Positions 38,684 through 47,994 of a DNA stretch of 64,000 bases are shown in pieces. Every line of letters begins with the position of its first letter. Position 1 is the stretch's first letter. Under the pieces are notes generated by a model, which saw nothing but the letters and a program-made list of their open reading frames with translations, was not told the origin of the DNA and did no database searches. The position numbers were made by a program, and so were the translations under genes. The stretch covers positions 2,557,167 to 2,621,166 of the forward strand of contig NZ_CH724168.1 of assembly GCF_000153285.1 (NCBI RefSeq), in the 5' to 3' direction. The stretch is from Synechococcus sp. WH 7805 (lineage in GTDB: Bacteria; Cyanobacteriota; Cyanobacteriia; PCC-6307; Cyanobiaceae).

Positions 38684-39828
38684 TCACAAGCACTCAGTCG
38701 CTGCCTCAAACCCCAGCTCAGGCTCTTCCTGATCAGGATGAGCTGGTTCGGCGCCTCCTTTCAGACACCCCTCTCCTGGCTGATACCCCTGACCACTTGT
38801 TGCAGGTGGTCAATGTTCTTGAAAGCTACGGACTCGTTCTTGATGCTTATAGTCGCAATTTGATTCATCAAGGAAATACTCAGCTTCTCAATCCTTTTCC
38901 AGTTCTACGTTTTTTTCACGAAGGCTTTTCCTTAGATCGTCTTTGGTCTCATCTTCTTGGTGATCGCATCAATTTTGAATATGCTGAATACTGCCAGAAG
39001 GCGATGTTTTGGCATGGCACGGGCGGGATGGATGCCTATTTCGATTCGGATGCCTTCAAGAGTGCCTGTCAGCAGGTGATTGGTTTACGTAGCCGTCGCG
39101 ATCCTCTGTTGCGCCTCGTTAACGGGCTTTATCCCGGCTTTGCCCCTGAGGCGATTCGTTCGATGACCACGATCTACGCCCTTGGTCTGTTTTGGCGGGT
39201 GATGAGTGATATTTTCATTGATCTCGCGCGTCGGTATCGAATCGGCGAAGTGGCTTGTGTCCTCGATGTTGTCCATCACATCCGGGATGGACTCGTTGCT
39301 GCAGCTGCAAGCCCGATTACTTACAAAGTCACCCTGGGTGATGAATCCGTGTGGCTTCTACCACCCGAGGCTGGGCTTACCTTCCTCGTGGATGTGGCGG
39401 TTCCTTATGTAGAGGCTGTCTTTTTTCGCGGGATGCCTTTCCTTGGAACGGTGTCTTACAACGCTCAGGCGCGTCAGATCTCTCCCGATCAAAGCCAATT
39501 TAAGTATGGGGCGCTCTACGCCGATCCAGTGCCCAGCATGGGTGCTGGGATCCCTCCGAGCCTTTGCATGCAGGATATGTTTAGAAACCTCCCGGAGGAG
39601 CTGAACGTTTGGTATGCGTCTCATGGACGCTCTGATGCTGACGTGCACGTGCAGATCTGTGTGAGCTTCCAGAAATCAATGTTCTGCGTCACAAACGCGG
39701 CCATTATTGCAGGCACCATGCCTCATCCATTGGAAAGCCCGGAACCTTGTGATCAAGCGGCTAACAGAGCCTATGCTGAGGCATGGGCCGGTCGGTTGAT
39801 GGGATGTCAGCGTGGGGCTCTCCTCTAG
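38680..39828 (+). CDS. chpX: CO2 hydration protein ChpX (CupB)
   Basis: 382 residues. Conserved blocks of ChpX/ChpY: LLNPFPVLRFFHEGFSLDRLWSHLLGDRINFEYAEYCQKAMFWHGTGG region (in parts), RDPLLRLVNGLYPGFAPE, and INFEYAEYCQKAM. It sits on the NdhF4/NdhD4 arm as a vectorial carbonic-anhydrase-like protein that converts CO2 to bicarbonate. Soluble, overlaps ndhD4 by 4 bp. Only this one paralogue set is in the window. Confidence 0.94.
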   Translation: MITSTQSLPQTPAQALPDQDELVRRLLSDTPLLADTPDHLLQVVNVLESYGLVLDAYSRNLIHQGNTQLLNPFPVLRFFHEGFSLDRLWSHLLGDRINFEYAEYCQKAMFWHGTGGMDAYFDSDAFKSACQQVIGLRSRRDPLLRLVNGLYPGFAPEAIRSMTTIYALGLFWRVMSDIFIDLARRYRIGEVACVLDVVHHIRDGLVAAAASPITYKVTLGDESVWLLPPEAGLTFLVDVAVPYVEAVFFRGMPFLGTVSYNAQARQISPDQSQFKYGALYADPVPSMGAGIPPSLCMQDMFRNLPEELNVWYASHGRSDADVHVQICVSFQKSMFCVTNAAIIAGTMPHPLESPEPCDQAANRAYAEAWAGRLMGCQRGALL

Positions 39829-39855
39829 CTTTCTTTCAGTTGGTCTGACAAAAGG

Positions 39856-40107
39856 ATGGATCAGTGGACTGAGCGCAAACGTCCGGTTTGTCTGGAAAAA
39901 CGCATTGAATTCTCTTCCTATGCTGAAACTCGGGACTTTCTTGATCGTCTTGGTTGCTTGAGTGAAGCTCAAGATCGCTTCCCTGATCTCAGCTTTGGCA
40001 AAACTTATGTCAACATCACGTTGCGGCCGGTGAGCGACGACGTTGATGCAGTGCTGACTAGTGATGACCATTCATTCGCGAAACTCATTGATGAGCTCGT
40101 TGATTGA
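39856..40107 (+). CDS. acRAF: acRAF, pterin-carbinolamine-dehydratase-like RuBisCO assembly factor
   Basis: 83 residues. The fold resembles pterin-4a-carbinolamine dehydratase (PCD) but the catalytic His motif of true PCDs is not evident ([36 protein letters not shown]). Such PCD-like proteins encoded beside alpha-carboxysome genes are known to assist assembly of form IA RuBisCO. It lies 27 bp after chpX and its end overlaps the cbbX start by 17 bp. Confidence 0.82.
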   Translation: MDQWTERKRPVCLEKRIEFSSYAETRDFLDRLGCLSEAQDRFPDLSFGKTYVNITLRPVSDDVDAVLTSDDHSFAKLIDELVD

Positions 40108-41020
40108 TCTCGCATCCTCTTATAAGTCTTCTGGTGTTGCTGACTTGCTTCAGCAGCTTGATCATGAACTGATTGGCCTGCATCCAGTCAAAACTCGAAT
40201 CCGCGAGATTGCAGCGTTGCTTCTCGTTGATCAGGCTCGACGTCAACTTGACCTAGTCAGTACGGCACCCAGTCTTCACATGTCCTTTACTGGGCAACCG
40301 GGAACAGGAAAAACAACGGTGGCACTTCGCATGTCACTGATTTTGCATCGTTTGGGCTACCTCCGAAAAGGCCATGTCGTTACTGTGACTAGAGATGATT
40401 TAGTGGGGCAATACGTTGGACATACAGCACCTAAAACGAAAGAGATGATCAAAAGGGCACATGGAGGGGTCCTATTTATTGATGAGGCTTATTATCTATA
40501 CAAGCCAGGTAATGAACGTGATTACGGCGCTGAAGCGATTGAAATCTTGTTGCAGGAGATGGAGAGCCAGCGCAATGATCTCGTTGTGATTTTTGCTGGA
40601 TATAAAGATAAGATGAATGATTTTTACCTTTCTAATCCAGGCTTGTCTTCACGTGTCGCTCATCATATTGATTTTCCGGATTACAGTGAATCTGAGCTAT
40701 TGCAAATCACCACCTTGTTGTTGCATCAGCAGCAATACGAATTCAGCGCTGATGCTGCTGATGCGTTCGTGACTTATATCTCCAGGCGACGCCAGCTCCC
40801 TTTTTTCGCGAACGCCCGTTCCATGCGTAACGCGGTGGATCGCCTTCGTCTTAGGCAAGCGAACCGCCTGTTCTCCCAGATGCACAGCCCTCTTGATCGG
40901 GATGCTCTTGTGACGATTGAAGCAGCAGATGTGCTGGCCAGTCGTGTGTTTCAGGGGATGGTGGAGGGGGAGGATCCTTCGATCCCTCTCACCGAGATCG
41001 AGCCCCCTTCCGCGAGCTGA
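40091..41020 (+). CDS. cbbX: AAA+ RuBisCO activase-like protein CbbX
   Basis: 309 residues from the ATG at 40091 ([11 protein letters not shown]); an upstream in-frame start at 40061 is less likely. Single AAA+ module: Walker [13 protein letters not shown], pore-loop [15 protein letters not shown] with the Tyr used to pull substrate, Walker [13 protein letters not shown], and Arg fingers in [14 protein letters not shown]. CbbX releases inhibitory sugar phosphates from red-type RuBisCO; its role with the form IA enzyme here is not settled. Codon use is more AT-rich than in cbbL, as in the acRAF and ndh genes. Confidence 0.9.
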   Translation: MSSLIDLASSYKSSGVADLLQQLDHELIGLHPVKTRIREIAALLLVDQARRQLDLVSTAPSLHMSFTGQPGTGKTTVALRMSLILHRLGYLRKGHVVTVTRDDLVGQYVGHTAPKTKEMIKRAHGGVLFIDEAYYLYKPGNERDYGAEAIEILLQEMESQRNDLVVIFAGYKDKMNDFYLSNPGLSSRVAHHIDFPDYSESELLQITTLLLHQQQYEFSADAADAFVTYISRRRQLPFFANARSMRNAVDRLRLRQANRLFSQMHSPLDRDALVTIEAADVLASRVFQGMVEGEDPSIPLTEIEPPSAS

Positions 41021-41029
41021 GGAGCAGGG

Positions 41030-41257
41030 TCAGGTGGGGCTGGCTTGCTCGAGGTCCCGCCTGATTAACGCCATGAGATAGGACGGCGCTTTGTAGCGAC
41101 CAGGAAGGCAGCGGTTGAGGGTCTCGAGGTGTCCCCAGCAGACAGTTTTCTCGATCTCTTTGACCTCGCGTCCTTCTTTCAAAAGTCTCCGTAAAGCCTT
41201 GCAGTACAAGGGGTAACCCGCTTCCAGTTCGCCGATGGTCAGCTTTGCCTGGGGCAT
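41030..41257 (-). CDS. Small conserved cyanobacterial protein (DUF3136-like)
   Basis: 75 residues, mostly helical: KLTIGELEAGYPLYCKALRRLLKEG, then TVCWGHLETLNRCLPGRYKAP and LMALIRRDLEQ. I associate this pattern with the cyanobacteria-specific DUF3136 family, from memory only. Two Cys (KTVCW, NRCLP) and the compact length suggest a small regulator or adaptor. It converges with cbbX (9 bp apart), a location also near the CCM cluster; a link to carbon metabolism is speculation. Confidence 0.6.
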   Translation of the reverse strand: MPQAKLTIGELEAGYPLYCKALRRLLKEGREVKEIEKTVCWGHLETLNRCLPGRYKAPSYLMALIRRDLEQASPT

Positions 41258-41299
41258 GAGGATTGCTCAGGTGCAACCCTCAACCTATGAAACCGTCGG

Positions 41300-41809
41300 T
41301 CAGCTGTTGGGGCCAAGGCCAGCGAGATGGAGGACCAATTGGCTGCTGTTCGCTTTTGCCAGCTTCTCGATCGTTTCAATTGGACCTTGCAGCCAGTGAG
41401 CCACCTGAAGCATCGCCTTCAGATCGAGCGGTTCCTCCAATTCGTTCCGCTCCGTTCCGCTCAGACGACGCAGGGTGCTCCGCTCAATGCCCTGCTCTTC
41501 CAGCCAGGTTCTCAATGGAAGGCTGAGTTGCCTTTGGCAGGCTTCGATCCAGAGATCCCAATCGCCCTGCGCTTCACCATCGGCGTCGACAGGAATCTGC
41601 AGACTGATCTGCAGGCTTTCGCTTGGGTCAAGGAGTGTGACACTGGCTCGATGGGGTGTGAGCCCTGAATACAGCCGCTGCCAGCCGTTGGCGACCAGTG
41701 ATCGCGTTGCCTCTTCCCTGGCATTCAGCCAAGGCGTGACTTCCTCAGAAGCCTGCTGAACAACCTTTTCAAATGATTGGGTAAGGGACTCCACGACAAG
41801 GTTCAGCAA
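41300..41809 (-). CDS. Hypothetical cytoplasmic protein
   Basis: 169 residues from a TTG at 41809; a GTG at 41794 (start of ESLTQSFEK) is an alternative. No signal or membrane segment. Contains WQRLYSGLTPHRASVTLLDP and SLQISLQIPVDADGEAQGDWDLWIEAC, then helical LKAMLQVAHWLQGPIETIEKLAK. Codon pattern supports coding. No family recognised; lies between the DUF3136-like gene and ridA on the same strand. Confidence 0.55.
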   Translation of the reverse strand: MLNLVVESLTQSFEKVVQQASEEVTPWLNAREEATRSLVANGWQRLYSGLTPHRASVTLLDPSESLQISLQIPVDADGEAQGDWDLWIEACQRQLSLPLRTWLEEQGIERSTLRRLSGTERNELEEPLDLKAMLQVAHWLQGPIETIEKLAKANSSQLVLHLAGLGPNS

Positions 41810-41901
41810 GGCACAAGAGACTTAAAAGATGGACGCGTGTGCCTTGCGTTTGCCGTGATACTTCATGTTGAAATGTGGATGGATGCGGGATTGTCCCCAG
41901 C

Positions 41902-42300
41902 TCAACTGAGGCAGGCGATGCAATCGATCTCGACCCTTGATCCTTTGGGCAAGGCAGCTACCTGCACACAGGCTCTGGCCGGGCTGACACCCTCTCCGAA
42001 CCATTCGGCGTAGATCGCATTCACCACCTGAAAGTCGTTGAGATCCACCAGATACACCGTTGTGCGGACCACGCGTGATCCATCGGTGCCTGCTGCTTTC
42101 AGTACCGCATCAAGGTTGTGAAGGACTTGGCGTGTTTCTGCCTCCACATCGCCTTCTCCCACCATTTCGCCACTGGCAGGATCAAGAGGGATTTGTCCTG
42201 AGCAGTAAAGCCATCCGCCAGCCTGGACCGCTTGGTTGTAGGGGCCGACTGGAGCCGGAGCAGCATCGGTATAAACGGCCTGAATCGCAGAAAGAGTCAT
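41902..42300 (-). CDS. ridA: RidA family enamine/imine deaminase
   Basis: 132 residues, typical trimeric YjgF/RidA fold: PAPVGPYNQAVQAGGWLYCSGQIPLDP, RQVLHNLDAVLKAAG, VVRTTVYLVDL and the substrate Arg in SPARACVQVAALPKGSRVEID. It hydrolyses reactive 2-aminoacrylate made by PLP enzymes. Its ATG shares bases with the ATG of the divergent ABC ATPase gene (CATG at 42298-42301). Confidence 0.93.
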   Translation of the reverse strand: MTLSAIQAVYTDAAPAPVGPYNQAVQAGGWLYCSGQIPLDPASGEMVGEGDVEAETRQVLHNLDAVLKAAGTDGSRVVRTTVYLVDLNDFQVVNAIYAEWFGEGVSPARACVQVAALPKGSRVEIDCIACLS

Positions 42301-43429
42301 GGTTGAGGCTCACAATGTGTCTGCATCTTCGCGTTTTGTGCCGATGGGGGCCTTGCCGGTCGAGATCAATGGTCTCTGGCATCGCTATGGCGGATCCGCT
42401 GATGATTGGACCCTTCAGGCAATCGATCTCAAGCTTCAAAGTGGTGAGTTGGTGGGGCTGTTGGGACCTTCCGGTTGCGGTAAAACCACGCTGTTGAGAC
42501 TGATTGCTGGATTTGAGACTCCAACCCGTGGTGTGGTGCGTCTGCATGGAAGTGAAGTAGCCACACCAGAGAGATCCCTGCCGCCGGAGCGACGCGGTGT
42601 TGGCATGGTGTTTCAGGATTACGCCCTGTTCCCGCACCTCAACGCATGGGACAACACTTGTTTCGGCCTGCGACGGGGGGCGGATACCAGTCGGGCCTCG
42701 TGGCTTTTGGAACTCCTTGGCCTTGAGCGTCTTCAGCAGCGCTATCCCCATGAACTTTCGGGAGGCCAGCGGCAGCGGCTGGCTTTAGCTCGGGCCCTTG
42801 CACCCGCTCCGTCGGTCGTGCTTCTGGATGAGCCGTTCTCCAATCTTGATGTGGAGGTTCGACTAAGGCTGCGAAGTGAGCTCCCCTCTGTCCTTAGTGC
42901 TTGTGGCGCCAGCGGAGTGCTAGTCACCCACGACCCCGAAGAGGCCTTGGCCATCTGTCATCGCGTGGCTGTTTTGCGTGATGGATCCCTGCATCAGTGC
43001 GCCAGCCCAAGAGAACTCGTGGCGTCACCGGCCACGCCCTTCGTCGGCCGCTTCGTGTTGCAGAGCAATGTGCTTCCAGTTTGGCGAGAGCTCTCGGCCG
43101 GGTGTCTTCGATGTCCCCTCGGTGATCTGGGGGATCCAGGCGACCTCGATGAGGAATCACTGCCGGAGGACGCCACTGTCCTCGTCGCTCCAGAAGCCAT
43201 CATCCTGCACCCTGACCCTTCCGGAGAAGACTGTGTGATGGGACGAGAGTTCCTTGGCCACGGCTGGCTTTATCGGGTTCAGAGTGGTGAGCGTCAGCTT
43301 CGACTTCTGAGACCACTGGCGGAAGATCACGATCGGGGCCTTCGATGCCATCTGCAACTTCAACCGGGGGCAACCGTGCTCTTGCATCCTCAGCGCCGGC
43401 CTCTTAAAGCCCTCACCAGGCGTCTTTGA
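42299..43429 (+). CDS. futC: ABC transporter ATP-binding protein, FutC/FbpC-like
   Basis: 376 residues; an ATG at 42344 ([17 protein letters not shown]) is an equally good start and would leave room for a leader. NBD: Walker [13 protein letters not shown]-loop [11 protein letters not shown], signature [15 protein letters not shown], Walker [13 protein letters not shown], His-loop THDPEE. The C-terminal ~130 residues are a TOBE-like regulatory part ([13 protein letters not shown]). The pattern fits iron(III) or spermidine/sulfate-type importers; FutC is the best guess. No FutA or FutB is adjacent. Confidence 0.75.
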   Translation: MVEAHNVSASSRFVPMGALPVEINGLWHRYGGSADDWTLQAIDLKLQSGELVGLLGPSGCGKTTLLRLIAGFETPTRGVVRLHGSEVATPERSLPPERRGVGMVFQDYALFPHLNAWDNTCFGLRRGADTSRASWLLELLGLERLQQRYPHELSGGQRQRLALARALAPAPSVVLLDEPFSNLDVEVRLRLRSELPSVLSACGASGVLVTHDPEEALAICHRVAVLRDGSLHQCASPRELVASPATPFVGRFVLQSNVLPVWRELSAGCLRCPLGDLGDPGDLDEESLPEDATVLVAPEAIILHPDPSGEDCVMGREFLGHGWLYRVQSGERQLRLLRPLAEDHDRGLRCHLQLQPGATVLLHPQRRPLKALTRRL

Positions 43430-44171
43430 GTTTGCGCAGGTCACCGAGCTCTTCGGCAGATTCCGCTCGCAGAAAAAGATTTGATCGACGTTCTTCACCA
43501 ATCGTGCTCGGCACGGTGAGTTGTCCATGGCTCCTCAGTTCGACCACGTCCCTGAGCCGAGCCTTGATCGCCTGGTCATCAGGCTTGAGTGCACGGGCCC
43601 AGTGGAGATTGCCCTCCGTGTATTCATGGGCGCAGTACACACGCGTCGATTCAGGCAGGGCCGCGAGTTTCTGCAAGGCCCTGTGCATGTCGTCGGGAGA
43701 GCCCTCAAACAGTCGTCCGCATCCTCCGCTGAACAGGGTGTCGCCACAGAAGAGTGCAGGGGTTGTTTCAGCGGGCGAACAGCCGTCCGGTAAGACAAAG
43801 GCGAGATGGGCATTGGTATGAGCCCGTACGTCGATGACGTCCACGGGCATGCCAAGCAAATGGAATCGTGTACCGGCCGAGACCGATTGGGTCTGAAAAG
43901 GGATCCGCCGTCGATCCTGTCCTGAGGCGATCACGGCGGCTTGAGGCCACTGATCAAGCAACGCGGGCGTGCCGCCGATGTGATCGGCATGGTGATGGGT
44001 CTGCAGCACAGCAATCAACGTCAGCTTTTGCTGCTGAAGTGTCTGGATGACCGGCTCTGCAACGGCGGGATCCACAACCACGGCCTCGGATCCACGTGAC
44101 CAGATCCAGATGATGTTGTCCTGCAGGACAGGCAGAGGCTGAATGGCTTTCCTCTCCGATACCAGGCTCAT
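43413..44171 (-). CDS. gloB: Hydroxyacylglutathione hydrolase (glyoxalase II)
   Basis: 252 residues, metallo-beta-lactamase fold: [10 protein letters not shown] metal motif, [35 protein letters not shown] and [14 protein letters not shown], with the C-terminal GloB domain ending DLRKLKDAW. It releases D-lactate and glutathione in methylglyoxal detoxification. It overlaps the end of the futC-like gene by 17 bp tail to tail and is divergent from hisG. Confidence 0.93.
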   Translation of the reverse strand: MSLVSERKAIQPLPVLQDNIIWIWSRGSEAVVVDPAVAEPVIQTLQQQKLTLIAVLQTHHHADHIGGTPALLDQWPQAAVIASGQDRRRIPFQTQSVSAGTRFHLLGMPVDVIDVRAHTNAHLAFVLPDGCSPAETTPALFCGDTLFSGGCGRLFEGSPDDMHRALQKLAALPESTRVYCAHEYTEGNLHWARALKPDDQAIKARLRDVVELRSHGQLTVPSTIGEERRSNLFLRAESAEELGDLRKLKDAW

Positions 44172-44200
44172 CGTTAAAGTCCGAAATGTTGCAGAAGTCC

Positions 44201-44854
44201 ATGATCACCGTTGCATTGGCCAAGGGCGCGCTGTTGCGGGATTCCGTGGAACGATTCCGCTTGGCCGGTCTGGACTTTTCAGCGGTGCTTGATCCGGACA
44301 ACCGCCAGTTGATGGTTCCCTCCACCTGCGGACGGGCCAGAGCCCTGCTCGTGCGCAACGGAGATGTGCCTGTTTACGTGGCTTATGGACAGGCCCAGCT
44401 TGGAATTGTGGGTTACGACGTGTTGCGCGAACACCAAATGCCGGTTGCCCATCTCGTGGATCTCGGTTTCGGAGGCTGCAGGATGTCTGTGGCCGTGAAG
44501 AGCTCAAGCGGTTACACAAGAGCAACGGATCTCCCTCCGCATTGCAGGGTGGCTAGCAAGTTCACCCGATGCGCGCGTCAATATTTCGATTCCATTGACC
44601 TTCCGGTTGAGCTCATTCATCTCTCCGGGTCAGTGGAACTTGGACCGATCACAGGGATTGCTGAAGCCATCGTGGACTTGGTGGCTACAGGCCGAACGTT
44701 GCGTGACAACGGGCTCGTGGCCATCGAGGATTTGTTTCATACAACGGCTCGTCTTGTCGGTCATCCGCTTGCCTTGCGTCTGGATCAGGGAGAACTTCAG
44801 GGCATCGTTGATGTCATGCAGGGCTCCCGGCACGATGCAGTGGGCGTGAGCTGA
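44201..44854 (+). CDS. hisG: ATP phosphoribosyltransferase, short form (HisG)
   Basis: 217 residues from the ATG at 44201 ([11 protein letters not shown]); a TTG/in-frame start 15 bp earlier is possible. Motifs: [56 protein letters not shown] and GLADAIVDLV-type [11 protein letters not shown]. The short form needs HisZ for activity and regulation; hisZ is not in the window. First step of histidine synthesis. TGATG overlap with the ABC exporter gene. Confidence 0.93.
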   Translation: MITVALAKGALLRDSVERFRLAGLDFSAVLDPDNRQLMVPSTCGRARALLVRNGDVPVYVAYGQAQLGIVGYDVLREHQMPVAHLVDLGFGGCRMSVAVKSSSGYTRATDLPPHCRVASKFTRCARQYFDSIDLPVELIHLSGSVELGPITGIAEAIVDLVATGRTLRDNGLVAIEDLFHTTARLVGHPLALRLDQGELQGIVDVMQGSRHDAVGVS

Positions 44855-46683
44855 TGGCGGGTTCGGATCTGCAACGAATCCGCAGGCTCGGCCGCTACCT
44901 CGGACGTGACCGTCGCCGACTCCTGCTCACGCTGACGCTGCTGGTGCCTTTGGCTCTGGCTGGCGCTATCCAGCCGCTTCTTGTGGGTCAGGCGATTTCT
45001 GTGCTTCGCACAGTGGCTGGTGCCACGAATGAGTCGGTCCTTCCAGCTCTCCAGGGTCTCGACAGCTCAGTGGCCATCCGTCTGATTATCGGCACGTTGT
45101 TGTTATCTGTCTTGCTGCGTTTGGCCCTGCAGGGTTATCAATCGCTCAATATTCAAATTGTTGGCCAGCGTCTGACGGCACGAATCCGGCGTGATTTGTT
45201 CTCACACGCCATGGATCTCTCGCTCCGGTTCCATGATCGGATGCCTGTGGGAAAGCTTCTCACCAGACTGACCAGTGATGTTGACGCTTTGGCTGAAGTT
45301 TTCGGCAGTGGTGCCGTGGGTGTGCTCGGAGATCTGGTTTCACTCACAGTGATCGCCATTTCAATGGTGTTGATCGAGTGGCGGCTGGGGTTGCTCCTCC
45401 TCGTCACGCAGGTTCCGGTCACTTTGTTCATCCTCTGGCTTCAGCGTCGTTACAGGAAGGCGAATTACAGAGTGCGAGAAGAGCTCTCACAACTCAATGC
45501 TGAGTTTCAGGAAAATCTTCAGGGCTTGGAAGTCGTTCAGATGTATCGCAGGGAAGCCTTCAACGGTTCCCGGTTTGAAACCACTGGTTTGGCGTACAGA
45601 AAGGCTGTGAATGGAACGATCTTTTACGACAGCAGCATTTCCGCATTTCTGGAATGGGTGTCGCTGGGTGCCGTCGCCATTGTTCTCGCTCTGGGTGGAT
45701 GGATGGTCACGGCTGGTGCCATGGGGCTGGGCACGCTCACCACATTCATTCTTTATTCCCAGCGGTTGTTTGATCCTCTTCGCCAGATGGCGGAACGTTT
45801 TACACAGATTCAGGGCGGGTTGACGGCGGTGGAGCGCATCGGTGAGCTGCTCGAAGAGCCCCTTGAGATCCAGAAGCAACCCATCGCTGCGGATGGCGTT
45901 CAGCAATCCATCACGACCAAACCACTCCAACTCATCCAGACGCCTCGGGGGGAGGTGGTGTTCGACAACGTGCATTTCGCTTATCGCCCTGACGAACCGA
46001 TCCTTGAAGACCTCAGTTTCCGCATTGCACCCGGGGAGCATGTGGCGTTGGTCGGCCCAACCGGCTCTGGAAAAACCACGGTGATCCGTTTGCTGTGCCG
46101 TCTTTATGAACCCCAGCGGGGGAGGATCCTGCTGGATGGCCAAGACATCCGCACCCTCTCCCTCTCCGATTTGCGTCATCAGCTCGGAGTGGTTCTGCAG
46201 GACACCTTTCTCTTCAGCGGCAGCATCGCTGACAATCTTCGGCTCGATCAGAACATTGCTGATCAGAAGCTGGAGGATATCTGCAGGGATCTTGGTCTCA
46301 GTGGCCTTCTCAATCGCCTGCCGGAGGGACTCGATACTGAACTCCGGGAACGGGGGGGGAATCTCAGTTCAGGAGAGAGACAGCTGTTGGCTGTTGCCAG
46401 GGTGGCCATTCGCAATCCCACTGTGTTGGTGATGGATGAAGCCACTGCGTTTCTCGACCCCTCAACCGAAGCCACGCTTCAACGCGATCTGGATCGGCTT
46501 CTGGAACGACGAACAGCTGTGGTGATTGCGCACCGTTTGGCCACCGTGGAGGCGGCAGACCGCATTCTGGTGTTACGCCGTGGTCGTCTGATCGAGCAGG
46601 GCAGCCATCTCCAGCTTCGAGCTCAAGGGGGGTTGTACGCCGAACTGGCTGAACTTCAGGAACGTGGTCTGGCCAGGCTCTGA
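44854..46683 (+). CDS. ABC exporter, fused membrane and ATPase domains
   Basis: 609 residues. N-terminal six-helix exporter domain (RRLLLTLTLLVPLALAGAIQPLLV onward; LSLRFHDRMPVGKLLTRLTSDVDA is the coupling region) and C-terminal NBD with Walker A GPTGSGKTTVI, signature NLSSGERQLLAVAR, Walker B VLVMDEATAFLD. MsbA/MDR type half-transporter that would work as a homodimer; the substrate may be lipid or drug-like. Coupled to hisG by a one-base overlap, which looks like chance economy, not function. Confidence 0.88.
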   Translation: MAGSDLQRIRRLGRYLGRDRRRLLLTLTLLVPLALAGAIQPLLVGQAISVLRTVAGATNESVLPALQGLDSSVAIRLIIGTLLLSVLLRLALQGYQSLNIQIVGQRLTARIRRDLFSHAMDLSLRFHDRMPVGKLLTRLTSDVDALAEVFGSGAVGVLGDLVSLTVIAISMVLIEWRLGLLLLVTQVPVTLFILWLQRRYRKANYRVREELSQLNAEFQENLQGLEVVQMYRREAFNGSRFETTGLAYRKAVNGTIFYDSSISAFLEWVSLGAVAIVLALGGWMVTAGAMGLGTLTTFILYSQRLFDPLRQMAERFTQIQGGLTAVERIGELLEEPLEIQKQPIAADGVQQSITTKPLQLIQTPRGEVVFDNVHFAYRPDEPILEDLSFRIAPGEHVALVGPTGSGKTTVIRLLCRLYEPQRGRILLDGQDIRTLSLSDLRHQLGVVLQDTFLFSGSIADNLRLDQNIADQKLEDICRDLGLSGLLNRLPEGLDTELRERGGNLSSGERQLLAVARVAIRNPTVLVMDEATAFLDPSTEATLQRDLDRLLERRTAVVIAHRLATVEAADRILVLRRGRLIEQGSHLQLRAQGGLYAELAELQERGLARL

Positions 46684-47411
46684 GCGATCAGCCACGTCTC
46701 AATCTCAGTACATAACGCCTCCGGTTGCTCCCGCATCGGCAGATGTCCGCAGTTCGTGATTTCCCGATAGTCATGCCCGGAGCTGTATCCCGCCAGGTGG
46801 CGCACATAGCCAGGTTCCATCACCTGATCTCGCTCACCACTGATCCACAGGCTGTTCACCGCAAGCCGTGCCACCATCCCCGGCAGTTGACGAACAGCTC
46901 CCCTGCTGGTGCTGTTCACTAGAAGCCCCCGGGCAGCTCGACTCTCGGCTCGTAGAGGACCCAGGCGCCCCAGGGGCGGCGGTAGCCGGTGCAGGCCCTC
47001 CGGTCGCATGTTGATCACGAGTCGTCCGATCGAGCGCAGTTGCCGGAAGGGTTTGGGCTGATAAATTCCTCCCCCCGCCGCCACGCAAACAAGGCCACAC
47101 AAGCCTGACTTGGCGTTTCTGCGCAGTTCGGCTTCCGCGTGAAGCACAACGCTCCCTCCCAGGGAATGCCCCATGAGAATGAAGGGTCGACCTGCTGCTC
47201 GATCCAGAGCCTGAGTGGCCAACCAACGTCCGTAGGCCGCCAGTGTTGGCAGAAGGGTCTTTGGGCGGATCCGGTCTCCGAAGCCAGGCAGGTCCAGACA
47301 CCACAAGCTGACAGGGATGCCTCGCTGTTCCCAGGTCTTCACAAACGGTTCCCAGACCTGTCGGCTCAGCATCCAGCCATGCACCGCGATCAGCAGGGGA
47401 GAGTCGTTCAT
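46656..47411 (-). CDS. Alpha/beta hydrolase
   Basis: 251 residues from the ATG at 47411 (MNDSPLLIAVHGW); an upstream start would add 20. Oxyanion block AVHGWMLS, nucleophile elbow MGHSLGGS, late Asp in SGERDQVM and His in NCGHLPM complete the triad. The family covers esterases, lipases and others; the substrate is unknown. It overlaps the convergent ABC exporter gene by 28 bp. Confidence 0.82.
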   Translation of the reverse strand: MNDSPLLIAVHGWMLSRQVWEPFVKTWEQRGIPVSLWCLDLPGFGDRIRPKTLLPTLAAYGRWLATQALDRAAGRPFILMGHSLGGSVVLHAEAELRRNAKSGLCGLVCVAAGGGIYQPKPFRQLRSIGRLVINMRPEGLHRLPPPLGRLGPLRAESRAARGLLVNSTSRGAVRQLPGMVARLAVNSLWISGERDQVMEPGYVRHLAGYSSGHDYREITNCGHLPMREQPEALCTEIETWLIAQSLARPRS

Positions 47412-47490
47412 CAGAGCGTCAGTGGCCCGACCAGCCTGCCGTCTTCTGGGCCTCCGGTGCGTCAGGATCACTCCAAAGCAGCACAGGTCG

Positions 47491-47994
47491 GTGATCAGCG
47501 GTTCCTCCCTTCAACCGGAAACTCTGCAGGCCATGTACGGCGAACAGGCCAAGCTGTGCATGTCTCCCAACGAGCAGCTGACTCTGGTGTTCAGTCAGCA
47601 CCGGGCGTTCGATCTGGTGGAGCTGGAGCAGCTTCTGGAAGCGGTGGGTTGGAGCCGACGGCCAGTGCGCAGAGTTCGCAAGGCCCTTGATCACAGCCTT
47701 CTGCGGGTTGGTCTGTGGCGTCATGACGCGCGGATTCCTCGCTTGGTTGGATTTGCGCGCTGCACTGGGGATGGAGTGCTTGAGGCCACCATCTGGGATG
47801 TGGCTGTGCATCCCCTCTACCAGGGGGCAGGCCTCGGCAAGCAGCTCATGGATTACATCCTCGATTGCTTGCGCACGATGGGCACAGAGCGCGCCACTCT
47901 TTTCGCTGATCCTGGGGTGTTGCCGTTCTACCAGCGGTTGGGATGGGATCTGGAGCCTGCCGGTCATCGTTGCGGCTTCTGGTACGCCAGCTAG
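47491..47994 (+). CDS. GNAT-family N-acetyltransferase
   Basis: 167 residues from a GTG at 47491; other in-frame starts exist up to 47317 and at 47533, so the N-terminus is uncertain. GNAT core: VGFARCTGDGVLEATIWDVAVHPLYQGAGLGKQLMDYIL (motif A with Q/RxxGxG/A as QGAGLGK), then ATLFADPGVLPFYQRLGWDL (motif B). Cyanobacterial copies of this size are thought to acetylate small molecules or proteins; the target is unknown. It ends overlapping the convergent glycosyltransferase gene by 4 bp. Confidence 0.75.
   Translation: MISGSSLQPETLQAMYGEQAKLCMSPNEQLTLVFSQHRAFDLVELEQLLEAVGWSRRPVRRVRKALDHSLLRVGLWRHDARIPRLVGFARCTGDGVLEATIWDVAVHPLYQGAGLGKQLMDYILDCLRTMGTERATLFADPGVLPFYQRLGWDLEPAGHRCGFWYAS

Noticed and set aside
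41777..42013. 78-codon plus-strand ORF between the hypothetical gene and ridA
   Set aside because: It is mostly antisense to the ridA 3' part and has no ribosome site or recognisable protein.
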